From the NCBI GenBank assembly GCA_010093515.1, contig MU001678.1, positions 390,931 through 454,930 of the forward strand: DNA of 64,000 bases, written 5' to 3'. Below the pieces are notes generated by a model that did not search any database, was not told where the DNA came from, and saw only the letters and a list, made by a program, of their open reading frames with translations. A program made the position numbers and the translations under genes. Below, piece after piece: positions 45,988 to 57,055 of this stretch. This DNA comes from Lineolata rhizophorae (Eukaryota; Ascomycota; Dothideomycetes; Lineolatales; Lineolataceae). Positions within the stretch are counted from its first letter, which is position 1; every line of letters begins with the position of its first letter.

Positions 45988-46293
45988 CTAGGACGGGAAC
46001 GGTGGAGCGGCACCGGCGGCGCGGGTGGGGACGCGGGAGCAGGAGCGGGGGGAGCAGCAAGTGGTGACTTCACGCTTGTCACGCCCATTGCTGATGGGGG
46101 AATCACGCCCGTCACGCCCATCGCGGATGGCGGGTTGACACCCGTTACGCCCATCGCGGATGGCGGATTGACGCCCGTCACGCCCATCGTGGACGCCGGG
46201 TTGACGCCCATCACGCCCATCGCGGACACGGGCTTCACGCCCGTGACGCCGGTGGATGGGGGCGTGACGCCCATCGAGGGCGTCGGGTGGTGA
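45985..46293 (+). promoter_or_regulatory. Candidate stop-codon read-through site and C-terminal extension
   Basis: The stop at 45985-45987 is TGA followed by CTA. TGA-CTA is the core context known to give efficient read-through in fungi and animals, for example in cryptic peroxisomal isoforms of glycolytic enzymes. The same frame then runs 101 codons to a TGA at 46291. It starts LGRERWSGTGG, continues through a Gly/Ala spacer, and then has about six copies of an 11-residue repeat of the form LTPVTPIADGG, ending IEGVGW. The isoform would be 925 residues. A competing explanation is a 78-nt intron (45984-46061, donor GTGACT, acceptor CAAG) that would also remove the stop in frame. It has a weak donor and I see no CTRAY branch site. 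Confidence 0.55.
46075..46290. repeat. 33-bp minisatellite (in frame with the upstream gene)
   Basis: About six diverged tandem units of 33 bp (one of 30 bp) encoding a Thr-Pro-rich 11-residue repeat in the frame of the preceding CDS. Unit differences are mostly at third codon positions with a few replacements (ADGG, VDAG, ADTG), so the unit length and reading frame have been kept while copies diverged. Confidence 0.85.
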
Positions 46294-47879
46294 TGCCACG
46301 ACGAGCGCGTGAAGTTGGGAGGAAGAGGAAGAATGGAGGTTCCCCGCCCCCACGCCGAAAGCGAAAACAACCGCCGCCGGATTTCCGAGCCATCGTTCCC
46401 CTTTGGACCGGCGTTTTGTGGATGAGAAACGCCGAGGAAAATAAACGGGAGGAGAGAAGGAAGGAGCGACGAGACGAATAGCGATAATCGGGCACGTCTC
46501 GCCTCGAAGACATGAAAAATGCAGGCATACGCCATGTTTGCGCATCCCTCAGCATGCTATGCTTACCAGCATCGACAGTCCGTCATGTATTGGCGGACCG
46601 AAAACCGTCGACGACAGTAACGTTAGTTATCCCACTTTCTGTCGAATCGAGCCGTTCCGCAGCGCTTTGTGCGGCTCGGCACTTGTAATAGCTGTCCAGC
46701 CTTGTTCGCGACGGAACAGCGGAGGCTTTTGACCTGCTTGGACACAACTTGGAGCTCCTTATATATCTATGCTATCTTAATGGCCGCGCTCGCACGTCTC
46801 TGGGCACGTATGCTCTATGCTCCCTGTCGCTATCCATTATAAGTTCGAGCAGCATTTTCGTTCATAGATGCTTTTTATCGCACGGTTTTTTTTTTGTTCG
46901 GCTTTGTCTATTTCTTCGGATGTCTGCGGACCTGTTCTGAGGCACCTATTTTAAGGTTTACTTTTTCGATCGGTTATGACTTGTTTGCTCTAGCAAATAC
47001 TTGTTCCACGCGCGGCGTCATATACCCCTTTGAACTTGCACGCTCGCTTCCTTTTGGCATTTTGTGTGCGGTTTCTACTTCGAACGTAGAGCCTCTAACG
47101 CGTTTTTTGGTTGGGATTATTATTATATTATTATTATTCATTTCCATATCACGCCTTTTGACAAAACATGATTTTTTTTTCTTAAACACATCATTTTGCT
47201 TTGCTTTGGGATGGATCTGGGAAATACGTCCATGGTAATGGTTCCTCGAAATTGCTTCCTAGAGCTCCACTTATGAACCGCCGTCGATTTTTCTGTCTCT
47301 ACGGCGGGAGTGTTTCTAGTTCGTTGAAAGGGGAACTTTTTCATTGGTTCACAGTTGGCCTTGGAATTTTTGTGAAGAGTGAGCGGATGAATAGGTGGCA
47401 CTAGTAGGGCCGGTTCTGTTGGGAAGGCATTTGTGAGCGAACACTGAGCGGAGTAGTTAGATTGGATGGGTGGGTCTGTTGGGAGAGACAGAAATGGATG
47501 ATATGTCCTCCGCCTGATTGGTTGTAGTGATGTGCCCGTATAGAATTGCCGAATGTCGAAGTGTCACTAATCTGAATAAGAGGATTGTCTACACATTGTG
47601 GGGACATTCAATCTCTAGCAATGCAAGCGGAGTATGAGATACCAAGTCAGATATCTGGCTGTAAGATTAACGCAGGTGTTGACCTCGGCCATGCCATTTA
47701 GAATATCATGACACCAAATCTAACCTTGTACTTATTACGAAGTTTAGGCAGAGTAGTAAGCAGCTCGCATTGAATGAAACAATCAACAACTCCGAACGCC
47801 ACGGCAAATAATGAAAGCCTTACAACACTTCAATTCTGAGTCTAACAATCGAACGGATTTCCCCTTGAACCACCAAGCA
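46294..47879. other. Intergenic region, AT-richer
   Basis: Convergent 3' flanks of the 42530 gene (plus) and the orphan gene (minus). Composition drops from GC-rich to AT-rich after about 46850. Poly-T runs and an ATT-rich stretch at 47115-47135 are present. No gene seen. Confidence 0.5.
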
Positions 47880-49631
47880 CTATTCGCTTCTCCACCAGTT
47901 TTTCACGGTCCACGACGCTCGATCCTTCCATCCCTTACCAGTCTCGTAAATTTTCTGTGAGGTGGACAGATTGTTCCACTGAATGTCCTGCATGATTTGG
48001 ACGAAGCCTTTAGGCTTTTGGGCTTCCGGATGGTCTGGAGGAGCTGGGCCGCCGCTTTTAGGTTCCGGCGGGATGTCCCAATCGGCGGCGACCAGAGCGT
48101 CCGTGATCTTTCGAGTCCGGATCCCCCGGTGACGAAACTCGCGTTCCCAGCCGCCTTTGCGGTACGCGGTGCAGCCGCTCATGCACTCCACCTTGCCGAC
48201 GACCACGTTGCCTTTGAGCATGTCGATTTCCCGCTTGGCATCGCGATCGCCGGGGTTGAAGATGGGGCGGTCTGGATGGCGGTCCATAATGTCGCGATAG
48301 TTCGTAGCTAGCACTCCGTCTTCGTGGGCGATGTTCTCCCCCTTGGGTTCGGCCTGGAATAGGTAGATGGAGTCCTTGTCGCGGTGCATACGCAAGCTCA
48401 GACAGCCAGCCATCGAAACAATGTCCAGCATTTCCTTAATTACCAGTTGTTGGATGCTCTGCCAGGGGCTGAGGTCGCTATCTGCCGTGCGAGAAGCCTG
48501 GGAGTTCCGGGTGTCCTTTTTCATGAAGTCCTCCGAGGCATACACCATGTTCATGAGCTCATCGCATTCGACGTCAGTCAGCTTCTCAAATATCTCGTCA
48601 CCTCTTCTCACGAAATCGTTTTTCAGGCTCTGCCATTCGTCTTTAGTTGCTGCTCCTGATTGAGGCGACTCTCCCCGTCCCTTGCCAAAGTCTAGGCCGG
48701 TTCTGTGCGCCGTGAAAGCGCGATGGCAGATTAGACTCAGTCCGGAAGTATCCATTTTGCTTGAGAGACCGACGGTAGCGCGGATTTTCGTATTCAACAA
48801 CAGAACCGGACGGAGCAATATGCCAAGTTGACTTGCTACTTCTTCGCAGCGACGTGAGAAATTAGTAGGTTTTGCATTTAAGCCCGAACTCGACATGATT
48901 ATGTCATTGATCCATTTAGCTCGGTCTGCGTTACGAGCGAAGCCTAAGGATACGTCAGTCAAAAGAGCGACTCATGAAGATGTACAGAACTTACCATCCC
49001 AAAGGAACTCCGAGGCTTCAACAGAGTACAGAAAGTCTGCGTCAGACTCTTGCGCTCCAAACATGAGATCCATGAAGACATGTTCCCTCAACACGAGGTT
49101 GATCATGCCTCGCACAATGGCTTTCCGAAATACTTTGTCCCGGAACATGTTCCGCCAGCCCTTTTCGCCTGCGTCTCGCTTCCCTTCGAAGCCAACAGCG
49201 GCGATAATGACGGCAGTCTCAAGCGACATGGTGTGGGCGAGCATACTCAGAACATCGCTATCATCGGAAACGTCGAAATCGAACCACCGGTCGGCAAACT
49301 CTCGTATCTTGGTGTTCAGGACCAGAAGGCAGCCTCGCACGTAGTCGTCCATTTTGAGGTATTTGTGAGGGACAGCCTTCCTTTTCATGGTTTTCGCGTC
49401 TCTCATTCGACGTAGTCTCTCCTGGCGATTCTCCGATACGCGGTGGATCTCCGCGTACCGCTTCCGTTGCTCTCGCTCCTCTTCTTCATCGATCTCGCCA
49501 AGCCGCCGCTTTCTGGCGAGCATTTTATTGACGCCCTCAAGGCTCTTGCGACGTCCAGGCTGTCGTGTGATCATTGTGGCTAGTGTGTTTTCTCGGAATC
49601 CTTCCCAATTTTCGTTATTGAATACGACCAT
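47880..49631 (-). CDS. Hypothetical protein, 566 residues
   Basis: Two exons, 49631-48995 and 48943-47880, joined across a 51-bp intron (donor GTAAGT, CTGAC branch site, acceptor CCTTAG), giving 566 residues. I do not recognise the family. The N-terminus (MVVFNNENWEGFRENTLATM) leads into a strongly charged helical region (EIDEEEEREQRKRYAEIHRV), then alternating hydrophobic and polar helices with no signal peptide or clear membrane span. The C-terminal half contains ECDELMNMVYASEDFMKKD and ends GWKDRASWTVKNWWRSE. Codon third positions use more A/T than in the urease, kinase and F-box genes, and the flanks are AT-rich too. That fits a lineage-specific or fast-evolving gene; I see nothing that proves transfer. 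Confidence 0.72.
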
Positions 49632-51822
49632 GTGTTGAAGTAGTGAGACACTACTGATCGATGCTTGAAGAGAGGATATTGGGTGAGCTTTGAGGTTGAA
49701 ATGAAAAAAACATGACCTTCAAGTGGGATGTTTCCAGCATTTCAACCTCTTAAAGAAACTACATAAAGAGTAACGGCAATATTTTCTTTGATGTCTATAA
49801 CTGCAGACGGATGGATGGCGGATGCCAAAGGAATGCGTTAGAATAATGAAGTTGTGTGCGTAAAACCGGACTTCCGAATGCGGATCGCCTAATAGTGAAC
49901 AATGAAGCACATTCCAACCAAACAAAAGATCGTACGCAGTCTAATATAATGCGATGGAGCAGCAACGAGTACCATAGAGCATATGTCACCACAAAAGTAG
50001 CAAAGCTCAACTAAGAAAGTGTATTGAAAGAGAGTGTTTAGTTTATGCTACTTGTCCAATGAGAACCCGCAACTTCTGATCTCCGCAAGTATTTTTTTAA
50101 ATCAAAACTACCTTTATTGTGTTACGATGCCTATAATCTACTGTGTAGGGCTTTTTTTTTTTTTGGGAGGGGGGGGGGTTTGTTGCGCAAAAACAAGTGC
50201 AAAAAGACAAAAGCAAACCTATTGTCATCGGACTAATACTGTTTGAACTAAACCAATCAATTGCATGGAGTTACAAGTGAAAATAGGAAAACAGGACAGG
50301 TTAAGGATGATGGCCCACATAAGAATAAAACCGAAGCGCAGTTACCCAGAGACCGACTACCTTCAAGTTATCTTGATGTCTTTGATTCGATGTTGACAAG
50401 CGAAGTATATCCTGTGCTTGAACTTGGTGAGCCCAAGAATTGACATATTTGTCGGACATACCAAACAACGTTATCGTCGTAGTGGTTCCTAAGACAAGCA
50501 GTGTTCCTTGGCCAATTAGCATTGAGTCAAGATTTACGCTCACTTTGCGAGGAACTAGAATGTTGTAGAAGTGCATACAGGTACATAGGATCCAATAGCT
50601 ACAATTTTCTTTACTCGGCCATTGGCAGTCGACATCACAATAGACAGATAGAGCTCTTACAGTAGGCAGCGGATGTCACCCTTGTCGTGGATATCAATGT
50701 ATGGCAGCAGTAGACACGTGATGCTCGGGGCCAGGCCCTGGTTCAGCGCAAAGCGTACATAGATCACAGAGTGCAGGTCCACCTACACTCCGCAACCTCA
50801 CCATATACACTCTGTTTTGCCACCGTATACGCTGTGACGCTCGACAACCCTGTCTCACAGGCTCTACATGTAGCGATGTTTAAAAATTAGTAACGATTTG
50901 GTACATGACACGGGTGTAACATCGCATATCGCCGTTATTTCCGTCGACCGGCATGAGAGCACACCTGGTGGAAGCAATTTGTTCAAGACGGGACTATTCA
51001 TGAGGTATCCTGCTAAACTAGATGCTTGACTAGCGGAGTATCGTGTTGCCTTCGGCGGTGGGTTTGTAATCCGTCCTACAGAACTGGCTGCACTGTTTTG
51101 TTCGGTGCTCAGATAGGCGAACATAAGACTTCCACCCGAAAAGCGCTAGAAGAACGACCAATTGATCTCTTTGGCACCTGTATTGGAACCGAGGGTAGTA
51201 CAAAAAAGAAAGGGGAGGAATCAGGAGAGTTGCCTCTCTCGGAGAAGCCGGGGTAGGGAATGTCAGAAAAAGTATGATTGATTGGTTGAAGCTAAGAAGC
51301 GAGCGGAAGCTGGTTTTGAACCCTACGCGCGAGGCTGCGTACATAAACCACATTACATACACTAAAATAGAGAAAACATAACACAAGCCATTTTGATAGG
51401 GAAACCTGCCTATTCGGGCCAATTGTTGGCCCGAGCTCTCCACGTACGGCCGAATACGCGTGCCAGCCAATGGGAGCTTCGAGTGAGCTACGCCACCACT
51501 TGTGGCTATACCACGGCGTTCCCTCTGTATTCGGTGTTAACGTCTCGTCCTGCATACGTGATTTAGTGGACGCAGCTTGATTGAAAATCAAGTATTCCCT
51601 GTCATGTCCACTCAAGCACCCGACGCCCAGAGTAACTTGTTGAAGGCGCCTGAGACAAAGATTCTACAGAATTCGGTTGCTAGTCTCTTCAGCTTCTATA
51701 AAAAGGGTCGCTCCAGTCTGCCAAAAGCAGATCTTCAATTGTTTCTTCTAACGTCTGACATCACTTCGGCTAATTGAGTTCTGTTACGCTACTTAGCCAT
51801 TGACCCCCTCAATCCGCCCAAA
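49632..51822. other. 2.2-kb AT-richer intergenic region
   Basis: Divergent 5' flanks of the orphan gene and the MDR reductase gene. It contains a T12/G11 block near 50152-50178. Short frames on both strands do not resemble proteins. No terminal repeats or target-site duplications were recognised that would mark a mobile element. Confidence 0.5.
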
Positions 51823-52982
51823 ATGGTCAACATGGTCCAAAACAAAGGCTTCATCTACAAGTCAATCCCTTCCGGCTTCCCAGTCGTGGGCAAAGACATC
51901 GCGGTCGAAGACAGCTCCATTGACCTCGACCAGAACCTCCCACCCGACAGCCTCCTCGTGCAGAACCACTACCTCTCCTACGACCCGTACATACGGGGCC
52001 GGATGCGGCCGGCAGAAGAGTCGTACTTCCCGCCGCTCACGCTCGGCCAGCCGGTCGTCAACCGGGGCATCTCGACGGTGCTCAAGTCGACGACGGCCGG
52101 CCTTGCCCCGGGCGACCTGGTCGAGGTGCTCGCTGGCTGCCCCTTCGAGGAGTACTCGGTGCTGCCGCCCTCGACGGCCGCCAGGGTCCGTAAGCTCGAC
52201 AATCCGTACAATCTCGACCCCACGGTCTTCCTCGGCGCCCTCGGCATGCCAGGCCTCACCGCCTACAGCTCCTTCTACGAGATCGGCGAGCCCAAGAAGG
52301 GCGAGACCATCTTTATTTCGGCGGCGTCCGGGGCCGTCGGCCAGCTGGTGGGCCAGCTCGCGAAGCACGACGGCTTGACCGTCATCGGTAGCGTCGGCGA
52401 TGATGCGAAGGTGGAGTGGATTATCAACGAGTTGGGCTTCGATGCGGGGTTCAATTACAAGAAGGAGAAGCCACGGGATGCGTTGAAGAGGCTGGCTCCG
52501 CAGGGGATCGATATCTACTACGAGAACGTCGGCGGGGAGACGCTGGAGGCGGCCATTGACAACATGAACTGGTTTGGACGAATTAGTGAGTTTAACTCCG
52601 GGCCGGGCAGGGATTGCCGCTTTGCAAACTAATCCGGAACCTGTCGAGCGAGACAATCACTAATACCCTATTTACAGTTGCGTGTGGCATGATTTCCGGG
52701 TACAACATCAAGCCCGAAGAGAATTACCCTATTCGCAACCTCTTCCATGTTGTCGGCAAGCGTCTCAAGATGCAGGGCTTTGTCGTTATGGATGCAAACA
52801 TGGGTCCCAAGTGGGCCGACGAGCATCGCAAGAACATCTCAAAATGGATCGCCGACGGCACCTTTCAGTACAAGGTGAGCGTAACGGAAGGAATCGATAA
52901 TGCCGCCGAGGGCTTCATCGGAATGCTGAGCGGTAAAAACTTTGGAAAGGCGATTCTACAGATTTCGGAGCCAAAGAAATGA
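51823..52982 (+). CDS. MDR-superfamily NADP-dependent oxidoreductase
   Basis: Two exons, 51823-52585 and 52678-52982, with a 92-bp intron (donor GTGAGT, CTAAT branch, acceptor TTACAG) and 355 residues. The protein has the layout of zinc-independent medium-chain reductases related to leukotriene B4 12-hydroxydehydrogenase / prostaglandin reductase. It starts with an N-terminal GroES-like part containing LSYDPYIRGRM, then ALGMPGLTAYSSFYEIGEPK and the nucleotide-binding turn ISAASGAVGQLVGQLAK. The typical YYENVGGETLEAAIDNMN follows. The C-terminal part is QGFVVMD...FIGMLSGKNFGKAILQI. There are no catalytic-zinc cysteines. Such enzymes reduce alpha,beta-unsaturated ketones or aldehydes with NADPH in the cytosol. 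The precise substrate cannot be read from the sequence. The start MVNMVQNKGF matches the family N-terminus. Confidence 0.92.
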
Positions 52983-53504
52983 TGAGTTTGGTTGGAGGAG
53001 GGCTGAGAAGATGAGAGAGCCCGAAGTGAGAGAGTTGACGAAGGTCTACGACAAAGGTTGGAAAGTTGCTGTCGGAGATATCAGCTCGGATGTGAAAAAT
53101 CGACTAATCGAATGAGATGCATTAAACTAAGACTTAAACAATGGAGCCGGTCACCTTGACACCGGCGTTGTTAATTGCGCTGAAGGTAGATTCCATCTTT
53201 GCTCTACCTTACCACTTCATAAAAGAAACTGTTACAAAGCCAAGTTCGAGGCAAAGCTCGAGGAAGGGCGGAGTACAGCGAGCCTAGTATTGGCTGCTAT
53301 ATGCTTACATGGAAAGGAAAAGACCAGTGACCAGGTTACGAACTGAATCCCTGGAAGGTGGAACGGGCTGATTAAGGAACCTGTCTCTGGTGTTGACGCC
53401 AGGGCCTGATCAACCTAAAAGAGAAAGGCTACTATATGATATGAGAAGACAACTGAATCCATGACAGGACAAGAGAAGAGAACAAGTGCCAGATACTTTT
53501 CAGC
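52983..53504. other. Convergent intergenic region
   Basis: 3' flanks of the MDR reductase (plus) and the dsRBD-like gene (minus). I see nothing else. Confidence 0.5.
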
Positions 53505-55845
53505 TCAACTTTCAGCAAGCATTTTCGCCTCCAGTTCTCGCAACTTCTCCTCCCTCTTGGCAACCAACGCGTGCAGATAAGTCAGCACGCCCTTAGCGCA
53601 CTCCTCTTTAGCCTGCTTCTTGCCGTAAATGTTGCGAAAAGGGGCGATGGGCCCGCCGATGGCCGGGTCTCGCAGGAAATAGGCGGCGCCCGAAAACACT
53701 TTTGGCAGTCGCGGATCTTCCGCCACGATTCGGTACTCTGGCGCCGAGAGGTCAAGCTCGTTACAGAATTCTTAAACCACAAAAGAGTGCTGATTAGAAT
53801 TGGGATAAATGTCGATGAAGGTGAAAAGTTGGGGGGGGGGCGGGGGGCGCTCGACCAGAATCTCGCACACACAGGACAACACTCCTAATACACACTTTTG
53901 TCTCTCGCCACTCACAATACAACCTCACGCCCCGCTCCCCTTCTTTTTCTTGTTCATCCCGGCGTGCCTCAACGTCTTGTTCACCCTATACCTAGCGGAA
54001 TCCGGTCGCAGCGCCGGCGACTTACCATCGACTTGAAAGGCGAACTGATTGTTCTTGTTAGGAATCGGCACTGGCAAGAGCGGTGCATTTTTGGAGGCCG
54101 GCTGCTGAGCGGGACGGCTGTCGTTCGCCCTCATGTGGCCCTGGGCGCGCAGCCAAATGACGGCATCACGGGCGCTGCCGGCTTTGGCCAGTTTCTTAGA
54201 GCGGTAGGGTGTGAACCTGCTACCATAGGGTTCCGGTCGAAACTGGGGCAGCTTAACTTCGCAGGAAAAGCCACTGCCGAGTTGGTACTCTTGATAAACC
54301 GGGACAGGATCCCCCATTATGGCGAGGTACTCTGTACGTTTACAGGACAGATAGATATTAGAAAAAGAGGGACCGGAAACGTCTAGTAGCCGAATAGAAT
54401 GAATCGGAGAGGCCAAAAAAAAAAAAAAAGGTATCCGTAAGAAAACAGGATACTATTCGACGTGGAACACTGAAACCGCACTTACCTCCCAGGAGCCCAA
54501 CCCAATTCGCTTCTTTCAGCACGTTTTCTGGGACCGGCCTATTATTGTTCTGCATACCATCCTGTGCGCTCTTCTGTGCGCCTTGCCGGGCGGCCTGCTG
54601 CGTCCCGTTCAGAGTCCCCTTCTGCGCTCCCTTCTGCGGCCCCTTCGCAGCAGCCAGTGACGCCTCCACAGCCTTCCTATCACGCTCCTGGTCCTCAACC
54701 AAGCGTGTCAGCAAGGGGATAGCCTTCCCGGAAACCGCCTGCTTGGCATCGCGCTTGTTCGGGAACGGGCCGCTCTCCTCCACCATCAGGCACACGGACC
54801 CGCCACCGCCACCGCCGGCACCTCCAACAGCACCACCGCCGCCGGCGACGTCGCCAGCCACACCAGCCGGCGCGCCGCCGATGGCGCGAATCGTCAGTCG
54901 CGCCGCAAAACGCTGGACTTGCACCTCCGTGACGTCGAAGACCGGCTCGCCCAGCCCGTTGTTCCGGCACAGCGTCTGCAGCATGCTGACGAACTGGTAA
55001 TTTTTGGCGGGCTGCTGCTGCTGCTGCTGCTTTGCGGTAGCGGCGGGCGCGGCGGTAGCGGCAGCGGTCGCCGGAGGCTTGCTGGGGCGGGCTGCTGCCG
55101 CTGCTGCTGCTGCCGGGCGCGGGGGCGGCAGCGCAGCGCGGACTGGACGAACCGGCAGGTTAGGCTGGACGGTGCCGGCGGCGGTGGTGGTGGGAGGCGG
55201 TGGCGGCGGGGTCTTCGCGGCCGGGATGGAGGGGCCCGTGGGTTGGCGGGGTGGTGCGGCCGAGCCCTTCGAGAGAGAAGCAGCAGCACCACCGCGGCCA
55301 CCACCACCACCACCGCGGCCAATACCACCACCCGCGTTGGGACCACACCCAGGTCCAGGCCTAGGCCTAAAGCCGGGGCCGGGACCGGGACCGTTGTGTG
55401 GCGGGGCACCGACGTTCATGGCGGAAGAAGGGGAAGAGAAATGTTTTGGAGGAGGATTATCAGCTGCAGCGGCGGCGGCGGCGGCCTCGGACTGGACGAG
55501 CTCGCTGAGGGAGCGCTCGAAGTCCTCCATGGCGACGATGCCCTGCGGGAGAGTCATGGTGCGCTGCTGCTGCTGCTGCGTCTGCTGCTGCGGGCGGTGG
55601 AAATAATTTGGCGTCGGCGAAGGCGGCGGTGCCCGGTCAGTGGCGGGCGACGGGCCAGTACTAATACTAGCGCGCTGTTGCCGCCGGTCAAGATTGTGCG
55701 GGTGGGGGTGCAATTTGAGGCCCTGGCGGTCGTCGACTTGCTGCTGTTGGCCGGTAGGCTGTCTCTGCTGCTGCAGCTGCTGCGGTTGGCTCGTGGCGTG
55801 TTGAGGGCGGCGTGGCACGAGCAACGAGCGGAGCAGGTCCGACAT
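53505..55845 (-). CDS. Protein with three dsRBD-like segments
   Basis: Three exons: 55845-54486, 54331-54026 and 53770-53505; introns of 154 and 255 bp; 643 residues. The first ~270 residues are Gln/Pro/Gly-rich and disordered-looking. Segment 1 starts NYQFVSMLQTLCRNNGLGEP, has a Gly-rich insert, and ends FPNKRDAKQAVSGKAIPLL, a dsRBD-like alpha-beta-beta-beta-alpha outline. Segment 2, in exon 2, is the clearest: AIMGDPVPVYQEYQLGSGFS, CEVKLPQFRPEPYGS, SKKLAKAGSARDAVIWLR. Segment 3, in exon 3, runs from EFCNELDLSAPEYRIV through VFSGAAYFLRDP to KKQAKEECAKGVLTYLHAL. The SKKLAK and KKQAKEECA motifs match the lysine-rich start of dsRBD helix 2. It may bind double-stranded RNA, perhaps in RNA silencing or processing; this is inferred, and I do not recognise a named orthologue. 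The C-terminus is a short charged helix. Confidence 0.75.
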
Positions 55846-57055
55846 AGGTTGCCGTGACTGGTCGACCAGAGTCCAGGCCGGGCCTTTAAAGCTCTTGATT
55901 GGAAGTGATATCTATCGCTGCCGTCCTAGCCCTGCTGGCAAACGTGCGCACATGCGGTGCAACACGGCGTGTGCGGACGAGGTCTCTTTTGTGTTACGAC
56001 TCGTGCGGCTCGTCAATGATGTGGACTAGGTGCTACTGCAGTGGGATGAGGCAAAAAAAAAAGAAGCCGGATGCCGGGGGGTATTTGTCTCGCAGACCTG
56101 GCTTTGAGCTCAAGGCGCGTCTTGTGGGGAGAGAAAGAAAGAAAGAGCCTTGTGCTTTGTCCGGCCCAGGCGATTTATAAAGACCACCAGAGCCGCCTTT
56201 GTGTGCGGTCTCAGGCCTGCTGCGACTTCGTTTCCCGAATTCGCTTCTTTCCTTTAACTTGTGAGCATTCACCATGGCAGCCTGTCGGGTGGTGCTCATT
56301 GGCTGTAGCTTTTGGTGTTGTTGGGGGTGCGATCGCAGTAACGCCTTCGATTTCACTAGGAGCAAGAACGCCGCGGCTGAGCTATGGAAAATAGTCTTTC
56401 GCTACCCGAACAGGGCATTGTAATTAACTAAGTTGATCTAAGTCCTTTGCAGCGCGCCAAATTCCCTAAGCTATAACGAGGTGGGACTGCTTCACCCAAG
56501 CACTAATTATGGCGACAAGATGGGGTAAAGCCGTCCGTGGTGCTTTCCAACGTGGAGACGTACCAAACGCTTCTCCACTGGACCGACCCATTTAAAACAA
56601 CCAAGCTCCAAACAGGACCCACAACCTTCCTCTAGCAACACCTGGACGCTGCTGTGCGCGGCCCCCGGCGCCGGCGATGGATGAAGAGAGTTAGTTAGAC
56701 AGGAAGGTGCTCCTCGTAGGTATCTAGACCCTACTTTCCACGTAAAATGTATGCTCGGTTCAGCAGCATTATCTCGTTTTCCAATTTCAGTAAAGTGTAT
56801 ACCTACAAATGAGTTATCGGGCGAATCAAAGAAGGATTGGCTAGATGAACCCCCAAATAGGTATCTAAGGCACTCTTGTCCAAACAGCAAAACCGTCAAA
56901 ATAAAGAAAAGAGGTCAGACACAGAACATGCCGCCATTTCCTCACACGTACTCCAAATAAAAAGCACCAATTACGGCGAAAAACGACCGACATCTCCACT
57001 GCCCATTTTACGTCCTCCCAAGCACCTCACCTCGTTCCGCCTTCCACCCAACTAC
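55846..57055. other. Intergenic region
   Basis: 5' flank of the dsRBD-like gene and 3' flank of the membrane-protein gene. It contains an A9 run near 56053 and no supportable gene. Confidence 0.5.

Noticed and set aside
45978-46535. 185-codon minus-strand frame across the minisatellite
   Set aside because: The repeat keeps both strands open. The plus frame continues directly from a real CDS, so it is favoured; minus-strand transcription is listed as a check rather than annotated.
51292-51615. 107-codon minus-strand frame upstream of the MDR reductase
   Set aside because: No family resemblance and no splice partners; it lies in a likely promoter.
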